The notes under the pieces are model-generated. The model saw only the letters and a list, made by a program, of their open reading frames with translations. It was not told the DNA's origin and searched no databases. 64,000 bases of DNA from Aquifex sp964425585 (lineage in GTDB: Bacteria; Aquificota; Aquificia; Aquificales; Aquificaceae), in the NCBI GenBank assembly GCA_964425585.1, contig CAYRMG010000002.1:1-64000 (forward strand). The letters are read 5' to 3'. Below, piece by piece: positions 8,226 to 15,941 of this stretch (position 1 is the first letter of the stretch; the number at the start of each line of letters is the position of its first letter). The position numbers and the translations under genes are program-made.

Positions 8226-8522
8226 TTATCTCTTTCCGAATGTTTCTTTAAATCTTTTTTCAAATTCTTCGTAATCTTTACAAACAACGAAAACCTCTTG
8301 AACGGAAGTTCCCGCTTTGTAAAGGAGTTTATAGCCCGTTATAGTTCTGTATTTCAAAAAGAGTCCCTTTGAACCCCTCCCTTTGTTCTGCCTTATTATC
8401 CTTCCCGGAATTATGCTCTCAACACACTCCCACTTCTCAATTTCTTTCAGATAATCTTCAAGACCCTCAAGGAGATGGTGTTCAACCTTTACCTTTCCTT
8501 CGCGGTATTTAAACCTTGCCAT
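8226..8522 (-). CDS. Small conserved protein downstream of the deacetylase gene
   Basis: A 98-residue basic protein with HHLLEGLEDYLKEIEKW and ECVESIIPGRIIRQNKGRGSK (the latter at about 33-53), then a strand-rich region LFLKYRTITGYKLLYKAGTSVQEVFVV. This pattern may be the DUF2103 family of small predicted metal-binding proteins, but I recognise it only weakly. It begins 14 bases inside the end of the histone-deacetylase-like gene, so the two are translated from one message and may work on the same substrate. Its stop abuts mtnA's stop. There is no signal peptide or membrane segment. Confidence 0.7.
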   Translation of the reverse strand: MARFKYREGKVKVEHHLLEGLEDYLKEIEKWECVESIIPGRIIRQNKGRGSKGLFLKYRTITGYKLLYKAGTSVQEVFVVCKDYEEFEKRFKETFGKR

Positions 8523-9453
8523 CTTCTAACATCTCCTCAAGGGTTATAACCGCACACTCCCCGAGAGCTCTTAAGTTATAGCCTCCCTCAAGTGCAAACA
8601 AAACGGGAGCTCCTATCTTTTCAGAACTTTTAAGAATGCTCCTTACAATAAACCTCACCCCTTCGTTTGATACGTTCAAATATGTAAGCGGGTCATCCCT
8701 ATGGAGGTCATAACCCGCAGATACGAGAACAAAATCCGGCTTGAACCTTTCCATTAATTCGGGAAGAAGCTTACCGTAAACAGGCTTATATTCCTCATCT
8801 CCTGCTCCCGCATCCATAGGAACGTTTACCGTATAGCCGTATCCCTTACCCGCTCCTTGTTCATCTGCGCTACCGGTTCCCGGGTAAAAAGGATACTGAT
8901 GGGTTGAGAAGTAAAAAACCGTATCATCTTCATAAAAGCTTTTCTGGGTTCCGTTTCCGTGGTGAGCGTCAAAATCTATTATAAAAACCCTCTTCAATCC
9001 CTTTACCTTTCTAAGGTAATGAGCTGCTATAGCTACGTTGTTAAATATGCAAAACCCCATAGCTTTTGCGTATTCCGCATGGTGTCCCGGAGGCCTCACC
9101 GCACAAAAAACCCTTTCAACCTCACCGCTTAAAATCCTGTCAACCCCCTCAAGAACACCACCTGCGGCGTAAAGGGCAACATCGTAAGTGTCGGGTGTTG
9201 CGTAGGTATCAGGGTCTAAATATCCACCACCCGATTTACAAAAGTCATGTATCTCCTGTATGTAGTTTTTATCATGGTTGAGAGCTATCTCCTCAACCTT
9301 AGCCCTTCTGGGTTTAATTTCTACAAGCTCTTTCCTTATACCCGATTTCTCAATGTGTTCAAGTATTGAGATAAGTCTGTTCTTATTTTCGGGGTGGTCT
9401 GGCCAGTCGTGTTTTAGGAAAATCTCATCGTAAACAAAACCTACCTTTTTCAT
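8509..9453 (-). CDS. Histone deacetylase / acetylpolyamine amidohydrolase family protein
   Basis: A 314-residue zinc-dependent deacetylase. Active-site elements are all visible: the His pair H124-H125 in RPPGHHAEYAKAMGF, zinc ligands in FDAHHGNGTQ (D162, H164), the second metal Asp and backbone in SAGYDLHRDDPL, and the C-terminal EGGYN with the transition-state-type Tyr. The N-terminus HPENKNRL is the class II-like form, different from the well-known Aquifex HDLP (class I-like, 375 residues), so this is the second paralog. Likely substrates are acetylated lysines, polyamines or small metabolites. It overlaps the small gene downstream and is divergent from a TetR gene 56 bases away. Confidence 0.9.
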   Translation of the reverse strand: MKKVGFVYDEIFLKHDWPDHPENKNRLISILEHIEKSGIRKELVEIKPRRAKVEEIALNHDKNYIQEIHDFCKSGGGYLDPDTYATPDTYDVALYAAGGVLEGVDRILSGEVERVFCAVRPPGHHAEYAKAMGFCIFNNVAIAAHYLRKVKGLKRVFIIDFDAHHGNGTQKSFYEDDTVFYFSTHQYPFYPGTGSADEQGAGKGYGYTVNVPMDAGAGDEEYKPVYGKLLPELMERFKPDFVLVSAGYDLHRDDPLTYLNVSNEGVRFIVRSILKSSEKIGAPVLFALEGGYNLRALGECAVITLEEMLEDGKV

Positions 9454-9489
9454 AATAAGTAGTATAATTTACGGAAAATCACAAAGGAA

Positions 9490-9509
9490 ATAAGTATATA
9501 TTTGCTTAT
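9490..9509. promoter_or_regulatory. Imperfect 20-bp palindrome next to the TetR start, possible operator
   Basis: ATAAGTATATATTTGCTTAT matches its reverse complement at 8 of 10 pairs and ends at the base before the TetR ATG (9510). TetR regulators commonly bind such sites in the space between their own gene and a divergent one, here the deacetylase gene starting at 9453. AT richness makes chance similarity a real possibility. Confidence 0.35.
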
Positions 9510-10067
9510 ATGGGAGAAAAGAAATCGGATACAAAAGAGAAAATTCTTGAATCCGCCCTGAAGCTTTTCTCTAAAAAAGGCTTTAGGGAAACCACCATAA
9601 AGGATATAGCCAAAGATGTAGGTATCACGGAAGGGGCTATTTACAGACACTTCACAAGTAAGGATGAGATAATACAGGAGCTTCTTATGAGTATAACTAA
9701 AGAAGTTAGGGAAGTAATTACGGAAGCCCTTTCATCTTCAGATAAGGAAGAGGAAATCCTTGAAAATATCATAAATAGTCTTATAGATTACGCCTTTTCA
9801 AAACCCGAATCATTCAGGTTTCTTAACCTCTATCATCTTTTAAAAGACTCCCCTAAGGTAACAAACCTTCCCGGAGAGCTAATATTAAAGTTCCTGAACA
9901 ACTTAAAGGCTAAAGGAAAATTGAAAACGTATCCCGAAATAGCCCTCGCTATGATAACGGGAAGCATTGAGAGGATTTTTATATTTAAAGAAAGAAAGTT
10001 TATAAGGTATAAAACCTCGGAGATAAAAAGGGAGCTCACCCATGCGTTGAAGAAGGCTTTACTTTGA
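9510..10067 (+). CDS. TetR-family transcriptional regulator
   Basis: A 185-residue regulator. The N-terminal helix-turn-helix is canonical: KILESALKLFSKKGFRETTIKDIAKDVGITEGAIYRHFTSKDEII, seen in segments from about 11 to 55, with GAIYRHF as the recognition helix. The helical C-terminal ligand domain (60-185) is not alike enough to known regulators to name an inducer. It is divergent from the deacetylase gene with an imperfect palindrome between them, and is followed by moaE after a perfect palindrome at 10090-10109. It could therefore regulate either side. No Shine-Dalgarno is evident before the ATG. Confidence 0.88.
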   Translation: MGEKKSDTKEKILESALKLFSKKGFRETTIKDIAKDVGITEGAIYRHFTSKDEIIQELLMSITKEVREVITEALSSSDKEEEILENIINSLIDYAFSKPESFRFLNLYHLLKDSPKVTNLPGELILKFLNNLKAKGKLKTYPEIALAMITGSIERIFIFKERKFIRYKTSEIKRELTHALKKALL

Positions 10068-10089
10068 GAATCTTTGTTATTAAATTTAA

Positions 10090-10109
10090 ATATGACAAAT
10101 TTGTCATAT
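10090..10109. promoter_or_regulatory. Perfect 20-bp palindrome upstream of moaE, probable operator
   Basis: ATATGACAAATTTGTCATAT is self-complementary at all ten pairs. It begins 22 bases after the TetR stop and ends at the moaE Shine-Dalgarno (ggagga, 10109-10114). With no loop it cannot be an RNA hairpin of note, so a dimeric protein site is more likely. Either flanking TetR product is a candidate binder; a molybdate- or redox-responsive factor is another. Confidence 0.6.
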
Positions 10110-10120
10110 GGAGGAAAAAG

Positions 10121-10561
10121 ATGATACCCAAAGTCTACGTGGGATATGAGTGGTTCGGTGCTGAGAAAATCCTTTCCGAGTATCAGATTCCTTCCGATTG
10201 CGGTGCTCAGGTTTTATTTTTGGGCATTCCCAGGAGTGCTCCCGAAGACGGAGATATAAAAGCCCTTGAATATGAAGCTTACCCCGAAATGGCAATAAGG
10301 GAGATGGAAAAGATACGAAGGGAAACCATAGAAAAGTTCGGTGTAAAGGAGGTTTTTATTCACCACAGATTGGGAAAGGTTGCGGTAGGAGAACCTTCCT
10401 TCTTAGTTCTTGCGGTAGGAGGACACAGGGAGGAGACATTCAAAGCCTGCAGGTATGCGGTTGATGAAACCAAGAGGCGTGTTCCTATATGGAAAAAGGA
10501 GATATTCAAGGACGGTAAAAGCGAATGGGTTTTAGGAGAGAAGAAAGATGTTAAGGGATAA
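10121..10561 (+). CDS. moaE: Molybdopterin synthase large subunit MoaE
   Basis: A 146-residue subunit that, with sulfur-charged MoaD, converts precursor Z to molybdopterin. Family motifs: IHHRLGKVAVGEPSFLVLAV (about 80-99), HREETFKACRYAVDETKRRVPIWKKE (in two parts, 102-127), with catalytic lysines K125/K126 and the Arg that bind the pterin. I start it at ATG 10121 (MIPKVYVGYE) behind a strong ggagga; a frame open from 10064 would run through the palindrome and is less likely. It overlaps moaA by 14 bases. Two possible small partners ending in Gly-Gly exist in the genome; one is at 35538. Confidence 0.93.
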   Translation: MIPKVYVGYEWFGAEKILSEYQIPSDCGAQVLFLGIPRSAPEDGDIKALEYEAYPEMAIREMEKIRRETIEKFGVKEVFIHHRLGKVAVGEPSFLVLAVGGHREETFKACRYAVDETKRRVPIWKKEIFKDGKSEWVLGEKKDVKG

Positions 10562-11504
10562 ACTCGGCAGACCTTTGCGGGTTTTGCGAATATCATTAAC
10601 GGATAGATGTAACCTCAGATGTGGTTTCTGTATGCCCCCCGACAGAACTTACAAATTTACCGATAACCTTATGACTCCTGAAGAAATAGAGAAGATTGTA
10701 AAGGTTTTTGCAAAACTGGGGGTCAAGAAGGTAAGACTCACGGGCGGAGAACCTTTACTTAGGAAGGATATCGTAGAAATAATAGAAAAAATAAAAAAAA
10801 TAGAAGGTATAGAGGATATAGCTCTCACGACCAATGGAATTTTCCTCAAAAATAAGTTAAGGGAGTTGAAAAGTGCGGGACTAAAAAGGATAACGGTAAG
10901 CGTTCATGCCCTTGACCAGGATATAAACAGAAAAATAACAAACAGAAATGTAAATCTCAAAGAGGTTCTTGAAGCCGTTGATTTGGCAAAATCATTCGGT
11001 TTTAAAGTAAAAGTAAACAGCGTAATAATAAGGGGAGTAAACGATAACCAGATAATCCCCCTTGCTTCTTACTTTAAGGAAAGGAATATAACCATAAGGT
11101 TTATTGAGTATATGGATGTGGGAACCCTAAACGGGTGGGATTACGGTAAGGTTTTTACCGCCGAGGAAATACTAAAAGAGATGTCCAAACACTTTAGTTT
11201 TAGACCTATTCCCAAAAAACCGAATGAAACCGCCTTAAGGTTTATTTACGATGACGGGGGTGAGTTCGGGATAATAGCTTCCGTGACAAAGCCCTTTTGC
11301 AGGGGCTGTGACAGAATTAGGCTTTCCGCGGACGGGAAGATTTACACCTGTTTGTTTGCAGAAAAAGGATATGATATTAGGCATTTTGAAGACCCTGAAA
11401 AACTTATAAAGGAAATATGGAAAAAGAGAGAAGACAGATACTCGGAACTCAGAAAGGAGGCAAGAAAACGTAAAAAGGTAGAGATGTTCAAAGTAGGGGG
11501 TTAA
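10548..11504 (+). CDS. moaA: GTP 3',8-cyclase MoaA, radical SAM enzyme
   Basis: A 318-residue enzyme making the first pterin intermediate of molybdenum cofactor from GTP, in concert with MoaC. The radical SAM cluster is CNLRCGFC (C21, C25, C28), SAM-binding LTGGEPLLRKD follows, and the second [4Fe-4S] cluster that binds GTP is CRGCDRIRLSADGKIYTCLF near 252-271. The protein ends in Gly-Gly, as MoaA must for activity. It overlaps moaE by 14 bases. The product supports NapA, which starts at 63044 in this window. The stop shares TTAA with the stop of the convergent TetR gene. Confidence 0.95.
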   Translation: MLRDKLGRPLRVLRISLTDRCNLRCGFCMPPDRTYKFTDNLMTPEEIEKIVKVFAKLGVKKVRLTGGEPLLRKDIVEIIEKIKKIEGIEDIALTTNGIFLKNKLRELKSAGLKRITVSVHALDQDINRKITNRNVNLKEVLEAVDLAKSFGFKVKVNSVIIRGVNDNQIIPLASYFKERNITIRFIEYMDVGTLNGWDYGKVFTAEEILKEMSKHFSFRPIPKKPNETALRFIYDDGGEFGIIASVTKPFCRGCDRIRLSADGKIYTCLFAEKGYDIRHFEDPEKLIKEIWKKREDRYSELRKEARKRKKVEMFKVGG

Positions 11505-12079
11505 CACTTTCTCAAACCGTTCAGGATTATCTTCTTAACGGTTTCTGGATCCTTTATCAGCTTCCCCTTTCTTCCCTTTAAAAACCACTGAAAAGCCTTT
11601 GCCTGCATAAATCCGATTAATGAAAAAGCAACCTCATCAATATCTATATCTTCCCTGAATTCTCCCTTTTCTATACCTTCCTTTAAAACTTCCTTTAGAA
11701 TGCTCGCATACTCCTCAAGAAAAATCTGAATTCTCCTTTTTATACTCCTTTTATCGCTCCGTGAAAACTCAAAGCATATTACAGGAATTATTCCTTTCGT
11801 TTTCTCAAGAAGCTCCATATGTCCCTCAAGAATTTTCTCAACCTTTTCGGTGGGTGTTTTGCCGATGTTCACAGCTTCCTTTGTTCTTAGGATACATTCA
11901 TTTGTGTAACGCCTTATTATTTCTTCCGCTATCTCATCCATTGAAGAGAAGTGTTTAAAGATAGCTGCATCGCTTATTCCTATTCTCTGAGCCAGATTTT
12001 TGGCGGTAAATTTTCTCAAACCCTCTTGAGCTATTATTTCCGCACCTACCTTTAGTATCTTGTCCCTTGTCTTTACCAT
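11501..12079 (-). CDS. TetR-family transcriptional regulator
   Basis: A 192-residue regulator with an N-terminal helix-turn-helix: ILKVGAEIIAQEGLRKFTAKNLAQRIGISDAAIFKHFSSMDEI (in segments from about 8 to 50), AAIFKHF being the recognition helix. The C-terminal domain is helical, with FSLIGFMQAKAFQWFLKG near 150-167. It differs from the TetR protein at 9510 throughout the ligand domain. It is convergent with moaA (shared TTAA stops) and reads in the same direction as sqr upstream, 97 bases away, without a visible terminator between. The target is unknown. Confidence 0.87.
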   Translation of the reverse strand: MVKTRDKILKVGAEIIAQEGLRKFTAKNLAQRIGISDAAIFKHFSSMDEIAEEIIRRYTNECILRTKEAVNIGKTPTEKVEKILEGHMELLEKTKGIIPVICFEFSRSDKRSIKRRIQIFLEEYASILKEVLKEGIEKGEFREDIDIDEVAFSLIGFMQAKAFQWFLKGRKGKLIKDPETVKKIILNGLRKC

Positions 12080-12176
12080 AGGAATAATATTAACTAAAAA
12101 CTCAGGAAATTAAATATTTACTAACTTACTTTAGCTATAAGAAAAAATAATAAAAAGGAAAAAGGAAAAAGGGAAA

Positions 12177-13469
12177 CTAACACCTGCTTCCAGGAGCACC
12201 TTGGCAATCTTTACAAAGTTCTATCGGATGAACTTTTAGGAATATTTCAAGTGCTTTTTCTTCAAAAGAAGGAGCTATGTTTCCGTTTCTTACCTTCCAT
12301 AGGAAGTATTTTTCAAAAGCGGTTTTGAACCAGTGAGCCCACTTACCTTTCTTTGATATTACCCTTTCCCTGGGAGGGATTACCGGGTCCGCAAAGAAGA
12401 ATCCTGCATCCTCACCGAAGTCCGCTATACATATTGCGGAAAGTCTGGGTGCGAATCTGTCGGGATTATTTCTTATGTCGTTCACTATGTTGTGAGCTAC
12501 AGCCATAGCCATTTGTTCAATCATCATTCCCGTTTTAGGTCCCCCGGTAGGTATGGGAGTTTTTTCTATGGGGGGTATTGCCGTTACAACTCCTACACCG
12601 AATATGTTCTTATATGTAGGATTCTGGAAGCACCTGTTTACTATAACCATCTTGTTTGCGGGGTTTGCCACTTTATCACCTGCGGAGGCTACAACTTCGG
12701 GACCTTGGAATCTGGGCATGAACATTGTAAAGCTTGCGGGAACCTCATGCGTATTTCCGTTCAAATCTTCATATATAACCTTGTTAGGCTCTATTGCCTT
12801 AACCGAAACGTTAGCAATCCAGTTTATATTCCTTTCTGCAAACAGGTCTTCCACGAATCTCCTGGAAGGTCCTATTCCGCCCACACCGAAGTGTCCTATA
12901 TACGGCTCTGAGGTTATAAAGGTTATGGGAACTTTATACCTTATTCCTCTCTTCTTTAATTCATAGTGAAGCATCAGAGCAAATTCGTAAGCGGGTCCGA
13001 AACAACTAACTCCGGGGATAGCACCTATTACAACGGGTCCCGGATTTGCATAAAGTTCCTGTAATTTCTTTTGGGTTTCAAGAGCGTGTTCCGCGGTGCA
13101 GATGGAGGTTGAGTTTTCTTCCTGACCTTCCGCTCCGAAAACGAGCTTGGGTCCCGTAGCTATAACGAGGTAATCGTATTCTATCTTCTTACCCGATTGG
13201 GTTGTCACTTCGTTTCTGTCAGGGTCTATGCTTTCCGCCTTTTCGTTTATAAACTCAATGTTGAACTTGGGAAGAAGGGGTGCGAGGGGTATAGATATAT
13301 CCTCAAACCTTCTCCATCCCATAGCGAGGTGGGGAAATGCGGGAGTAAATCCGAAATAGGGTCTGTCCGAGATTAAGGTAATCCTTAAATCGGGCATAAG
13401 ATTCCTGAGGTTGTAAGCGGTTGCTATACCTCCTATTCCTCCTCCTATTATTACAACGTGCTTTGCCAT
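12177..13469 (-). CDS. sqr: Sulfide:quinone oxidoreductase
   Basis: A 430-residue monotopic flavoprotein that oxidizes sulfide and passes electrons to membrane quinone. The Rossmann fold is HVVIIGGGIGGIATAYNL at the N-terminus. All three redox cysteines known from the Aquifex structure are present: C124 (STSICTAEH), C156 (IPGVSCFGP) and C347 (LSAICIADFG). A C-terminal amphipathic region KTAFEKYFLWKVRNG anchors to the membrane. I use ATG at 13469 with GGAGG 8-9 bases upstream, giving the exact known length; a frame extended by five residues exists. It is divergent from the cox genes, and a supercomplex of Sqr with the ba3 oxidase has been isolated in A. aeolicus. Confidence 0.97.
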   Translation of the reverse strand: MAKHVVIIGGGIGGIATAYNLRNLMPDLRITLISDRPYFGFTPAFPHLAMGWRRFEDISIPLAPLLPKFNIEFINEKAESIDPDRNEVTTQSGKKIEYDYLVIATGPKLVFGAEGQEENSTSICTAEHALETQKKLQELYANPGPVVIGAIPGVSCFGPAYEFALMLHYELKKRGIRYKVPITFITSEPYIGHFGVGGIGPSRRFVEDLFAERNINWIANVSVKAIEPNKVIYEDLNGNTHEVPASFTMFMPRFQGPEVVASAGDKVANPANKMVIVNRCFQNPTYKNIFGVGVVTAIPPIEKTPIPTGGPKTGMMIEQMAMAVAHNIVNDIRNNPDRFAPRLSAICIADFGEDAGFFFADPVIPPRERVISKKGKWAHWFKTAFEKYFLWKVRNGNIAPSFEEKALEIFLKVHPIELCKDCQGAPGSRC

Positions 13470-13648
13470 ACTTCCGACCTCCATTTGTTAATGCTAACCT
13501 ACAAACATACTATTATAAGTTGTGAAAAAGTTATAAACGCTTCTTATTATTAACTTTTTTTAATATTTCTATTAGCTCTACTTATAACCACCGAAAATGG
13601 GAGTTTCCAAAATATTTAGAAGGCCTATAAAATTGAGGAGGTGAAAGA
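13470..13648. promoter_or_regulatory. Shared control region between sqr and the cox operon
   Basis: This 179-base, AT-rich gap separates two divergent operons. Reading the minus strand, TATAAT occurs at 13517-13512 about 40 bases before the sqr ATG, with a poor -35. Reading the plus strand, TATAAA at 13626-13631 is too near the Shine-Dalgarno to be convincing, so the cox promoter is not clear. GTTATAA occurs twice in the first part. I see no terminator hairpin or ncRNA here. Confidence 0.35.
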
Positions 13649-14431
13649 ATGGCGAACGTTGAAGGTGCTCATCACCACCATGAGGAAGTAAGCGTATGGC
13701 CTTTCGTAATCGGTATAGGTATGCTTCTGACACCTATTTCCCTTACTGCCTACTTTGCATGGCAAAACCAGATGGCAGGACTCATAACGGGAGGACTCGC
13801 ACTTCTATTTATCCTGCTCGGAGCTGCGGGATGGGCTAATGAACACTTTTCCAAGGACCCCGAATACGGACTCGGTGCAATGGGAACATACTTCTTCATA
13901 ATTACGGAAGCGGTTATATTCGGAACAATGTTTGCGGCTTACTACACCGCAAGGGTAGGACATGCACAAGAATGGGCTAACTGGGTTCCCGAAGGTATAA
14001 GCTTACCTATGGCCGGATTGTTAACCCTCATTCTTTGGGCATCAAGTTATACGATATGGAGAGCTGAGGAAGTTCTTGAAAATGAAGGAAGCAGAGGGAA
14101 AGCACTGAAGTGGGTGTTTGCAACTTTTATCCTCGGTGCACTTTTCGTAGTGCTCCACGTTAATGAATGGATGCACCTTTGGCATGAAGGTTTTACATTA
14201 AGTTCTAATATGTATGGAACCGGATTTTACGCACTTACGGGACTTCACACTTCCCACGTTCTACTCGGACTTTTAATGCACCTCTACAGCATGTGGCTCC
14301 TTGCAACGGGTAAACTTTCTCAGCAAAGGCCTACCGTTCTGAGGGCAACATCCGCATACTGGCACTTTGTTGATTTCATGTGGTTGCTTGTAGCAGGTTC
14401 CGTGTATGTTATAGGAACCTTGGGGATATAA
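13649..14431 (+). CDS. coxC: Cytochrome c oxidase subunit III
   Basis: A 260-residue integral membrane subunit with about seven helices, starting from a His-rich N-terminus (VEGAHHHHEEVSVWPF). The core AMGTYFFIITEAVIFGTMFAAYY (about 78-100) and ALTGLHTSHVLLGLL and AYWHFVDFMWLLVAGSVY are standard for subunit III and hold the conserved Glu and His residues of the lipid-binding cleft. The start has a strong GAGGAGGTG. It leads a four-gene operon, coxC-sco-coxB-coxA, in an unusual order, because subunit III more often comes last. It works with the A2-type subunit I downstream. Confidence 0.93.
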   Translation: MANVEGAHHHHEEVSVWPFVIGIGMLLTPISLTAYFAWQNQMAGLITGGLALLFILLGAAGWANEHFSKDPEYGLGAMGTYFFIITEAVIFGTMFAAYYTARVGHAQEWANWVPEGISLPMAGLLTLILWASSYTIWRAEEVLENEGSRGKALKWVFATFILGALFVVLHVNEWMHLWHEGFTLSSNMYGTGFYALTGLHTSHVLLGLLMHLYSMWLLATGKLSQQRPTVLRATSAYWHFVDFMWLLVAGSVYVIGTLGI

Positions 14432-14432
14432 G

Positions 14433-15230
14433 ATGAGGTTGCTTTTGGTTTTTTCTCTCTTATTATCTTTTGTCTTCGCAAACGTAATGGGAACTTCGGG
14501 ACAAGCTTTTGAAAACGATGATATGTTTAATCCCGAACTCTTGAAAATAGACGAAAAAAAGTATTTAGGTAATTTTGTTCCGAACGTAGACATTATCCTT
14601 GAAAACGGAAAAAAGGAAAAGTTATACAACCTGATAAAGGGAAAACCTACCATCCTTCTTCTTTCTTACTACACATGTCAGGGAACGTGTCCCGTAAGGG
14701 TGGATAATCTCAATAAGCTTATAAAGGAAACGGGACTAAAGGCGAGAGATTTTCTCGTTCTTAATGTTTCCTTTGATGAAAGGGATAATTTAGAAACCCT
14801 TAAAAAGTTCAAGAAAATTCACGGACCTTTTACAAAACAGTGGGTCTTCGGTCTTATAGACAAGAAGTATATACATAAACTTACAGATTCGGTAGGTTTC
14901 AAGTTTTTCTTCGTGGAGAGGGATAAGACCTTTGTTCACCCAAACGTTTACATATTCCTCTCACCGGAAGGTAGGATAACAAGATACCTATACGGTGTAA
15001 AACCTTCCGAAAGGGATGTAAGGATAGCTTTGGCGGAAAGCACCCAGAATAAGATATCCCTTAACTCCGTAGTGGATTTAGCATTACTTGTCTGCTTTAC
15101 TTACGACCCATCAAGGAGCAGATACGTTATAAACCCGACTTTACTCTTCGGAGGAATAGGTTTTTCCGCATTATTTGCGGTTGTTTCGGCCGGTTTGTTG
15201 CTTAATAAATTAAGGTCTAAGGAGGTGTAA
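14433..15230 (+). CDS. SCO1/SenC-family copper chaperone for CuA assembly
   Basis: A 265-residue membrane-anchored thioredoxin-like protein. It has an N-terminal signal (MRLLLVFSLLLSFVFA), the copper-binding CQGTCP motif near 83-88 in YYTCQGTCPVRVDNL, and the distal His ligand in FVHPNVYIF near 170. A C-terminal transmembrane helix (about 238-257) anchors it. These bind copper and deliver it to the CuA centre of subunit II. The gene begins 1 base after coxC's stop with no Shine-Dalgarno of its own, so translation is probably coupled. A second Sco gene ends the ba3 cluster, so each oxidase has its own chaperone gene. Confidence 0.92.
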   Translation: MRLLLVFSLLLSFVFANVMGTSGQAFENDDMFNPELLKIDEKKYLGNFVPNVDIILENGKKEKLYNLIKGKPTILLLSYYTCQGTCPVRVDNLNKLIKETGLKARDFLVLNVSFDERDNLETLKKFKKIHGPFTKQWVFGLIDKKYIHKLTDSVGFKFFFVERDKTFVHPNVYIFLSPEGRITRYLYGVKPSERDVRIALAESTQNKISLNSVVDLALLVCFTYDPSRSRYVINPTLLFGGIGFSALFAVVSAGLLLNKLRSKEV

Positions 15231-15233
15231 GCG

Positions 15234-15929
15234 ATGGATGCTGCTTTCTTACCTTATAAGTGGTGGTCCGAAGCTGTTACGGTCTGGTTTATAGTTGCGG
15301 TAATTATTTACCTGATAGTTGCTATTCCGGGACTTTACTTCATCTACAAGTATCGCTACAAGCCCGGAGAAAGAGAGATAGGAGACCATGACTTTGAAAG
15401 TCATACGGGACTTGAAGCTCTCCTCACAATAATTCCCTTGCTTACAGTCATATTCCTTGCAACTTACTCGTTTACGATATTCAGGAAAATAAGAACCGTT
15501 CCCGACGGAGCTATGACAATAAAGGTAACGGCATTCATGTGGGGATGGCAATTTGATTATCTTGATGAGAACGGAAAAGTGGTCAAAACGGTTGTTACGG
15601 GATATCATGCAAACGATTACAAGCTTCAGGAGTTTGAAAAGCCCGTAATTCCTGCGGGTAAGCCTATAAGGGTTCTCCTTACATCAATGGATGTAATACA
15701 CTCCTTCTTCGTAAAGCCTATAAGAATAACGGAAGACGCTGTCCCCGGAAGGACTACCTACTTATGGTTCCAAATCAATGAACCCGGTGAATACTGGGTT
15801 TTCTGCAGGGAATACTGCGGAACGGGACACTCCCATATGTTTACGAAACTTAAAGTTGTTCCTCCTGACCAATTTACAGCTTGGCTCTATGGAAAAAATA
15901 ATGCTGTTGCTATAAAATCTGAAAATTAA
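15234..15929 (+). CDS. coxB: Cytochrome c oxidase subunit II (CuA)
   Basis: A 231-residue subunit with two N-terminal membrane helices (about 15-37 and 60-82) and a periplasmic cupredoxin domain. The dinuclear CuA site is complete: the first His in MDVIHSFFV, then CREYCGTGHSHM carrying two Cys, His and Met. WGWQFDY (about 102-108) is the aromatic electron-entry patch. The start has GGAGGTG. No cytochrome c domain is fused to the C-terminus, so a separate cytochrome c or direct transfer must supply electrons. It sits between sco and coxA, consistent with copper loading during assembly. Confidence 0.94.
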   Translation: MDAAFLPYKWWSEAVTVWFIVAVIIYLIVAIPGLYFIYKYRYKPGEREIGDHDFESHTGLEALLTIIPLLTVIFLATYSFTIFRKIRTVPDGAMTIKVTAFMWGWQFDYLDENGKVVKTVVTGYHANDYKLQEFEKPVIPAGKPIRVLLTSMDVIHSFFVKPIRITEDAVPGRTTYLWFQINEPGEYWVFCREYCGTGHSHMFTKLKVVPPDQFTAWLYGKNNAVAIKSEN

Positions 15930-15941
15930 GGAGGTAGTGCA

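Noticed and set aside
10064..10120. Longer moaE start
   Set aside because: It runs through the perfect palindrome, overlaps the TetR stop, and adds residues not seen in MoaE; ATG 10121 has a strong ribosome site.
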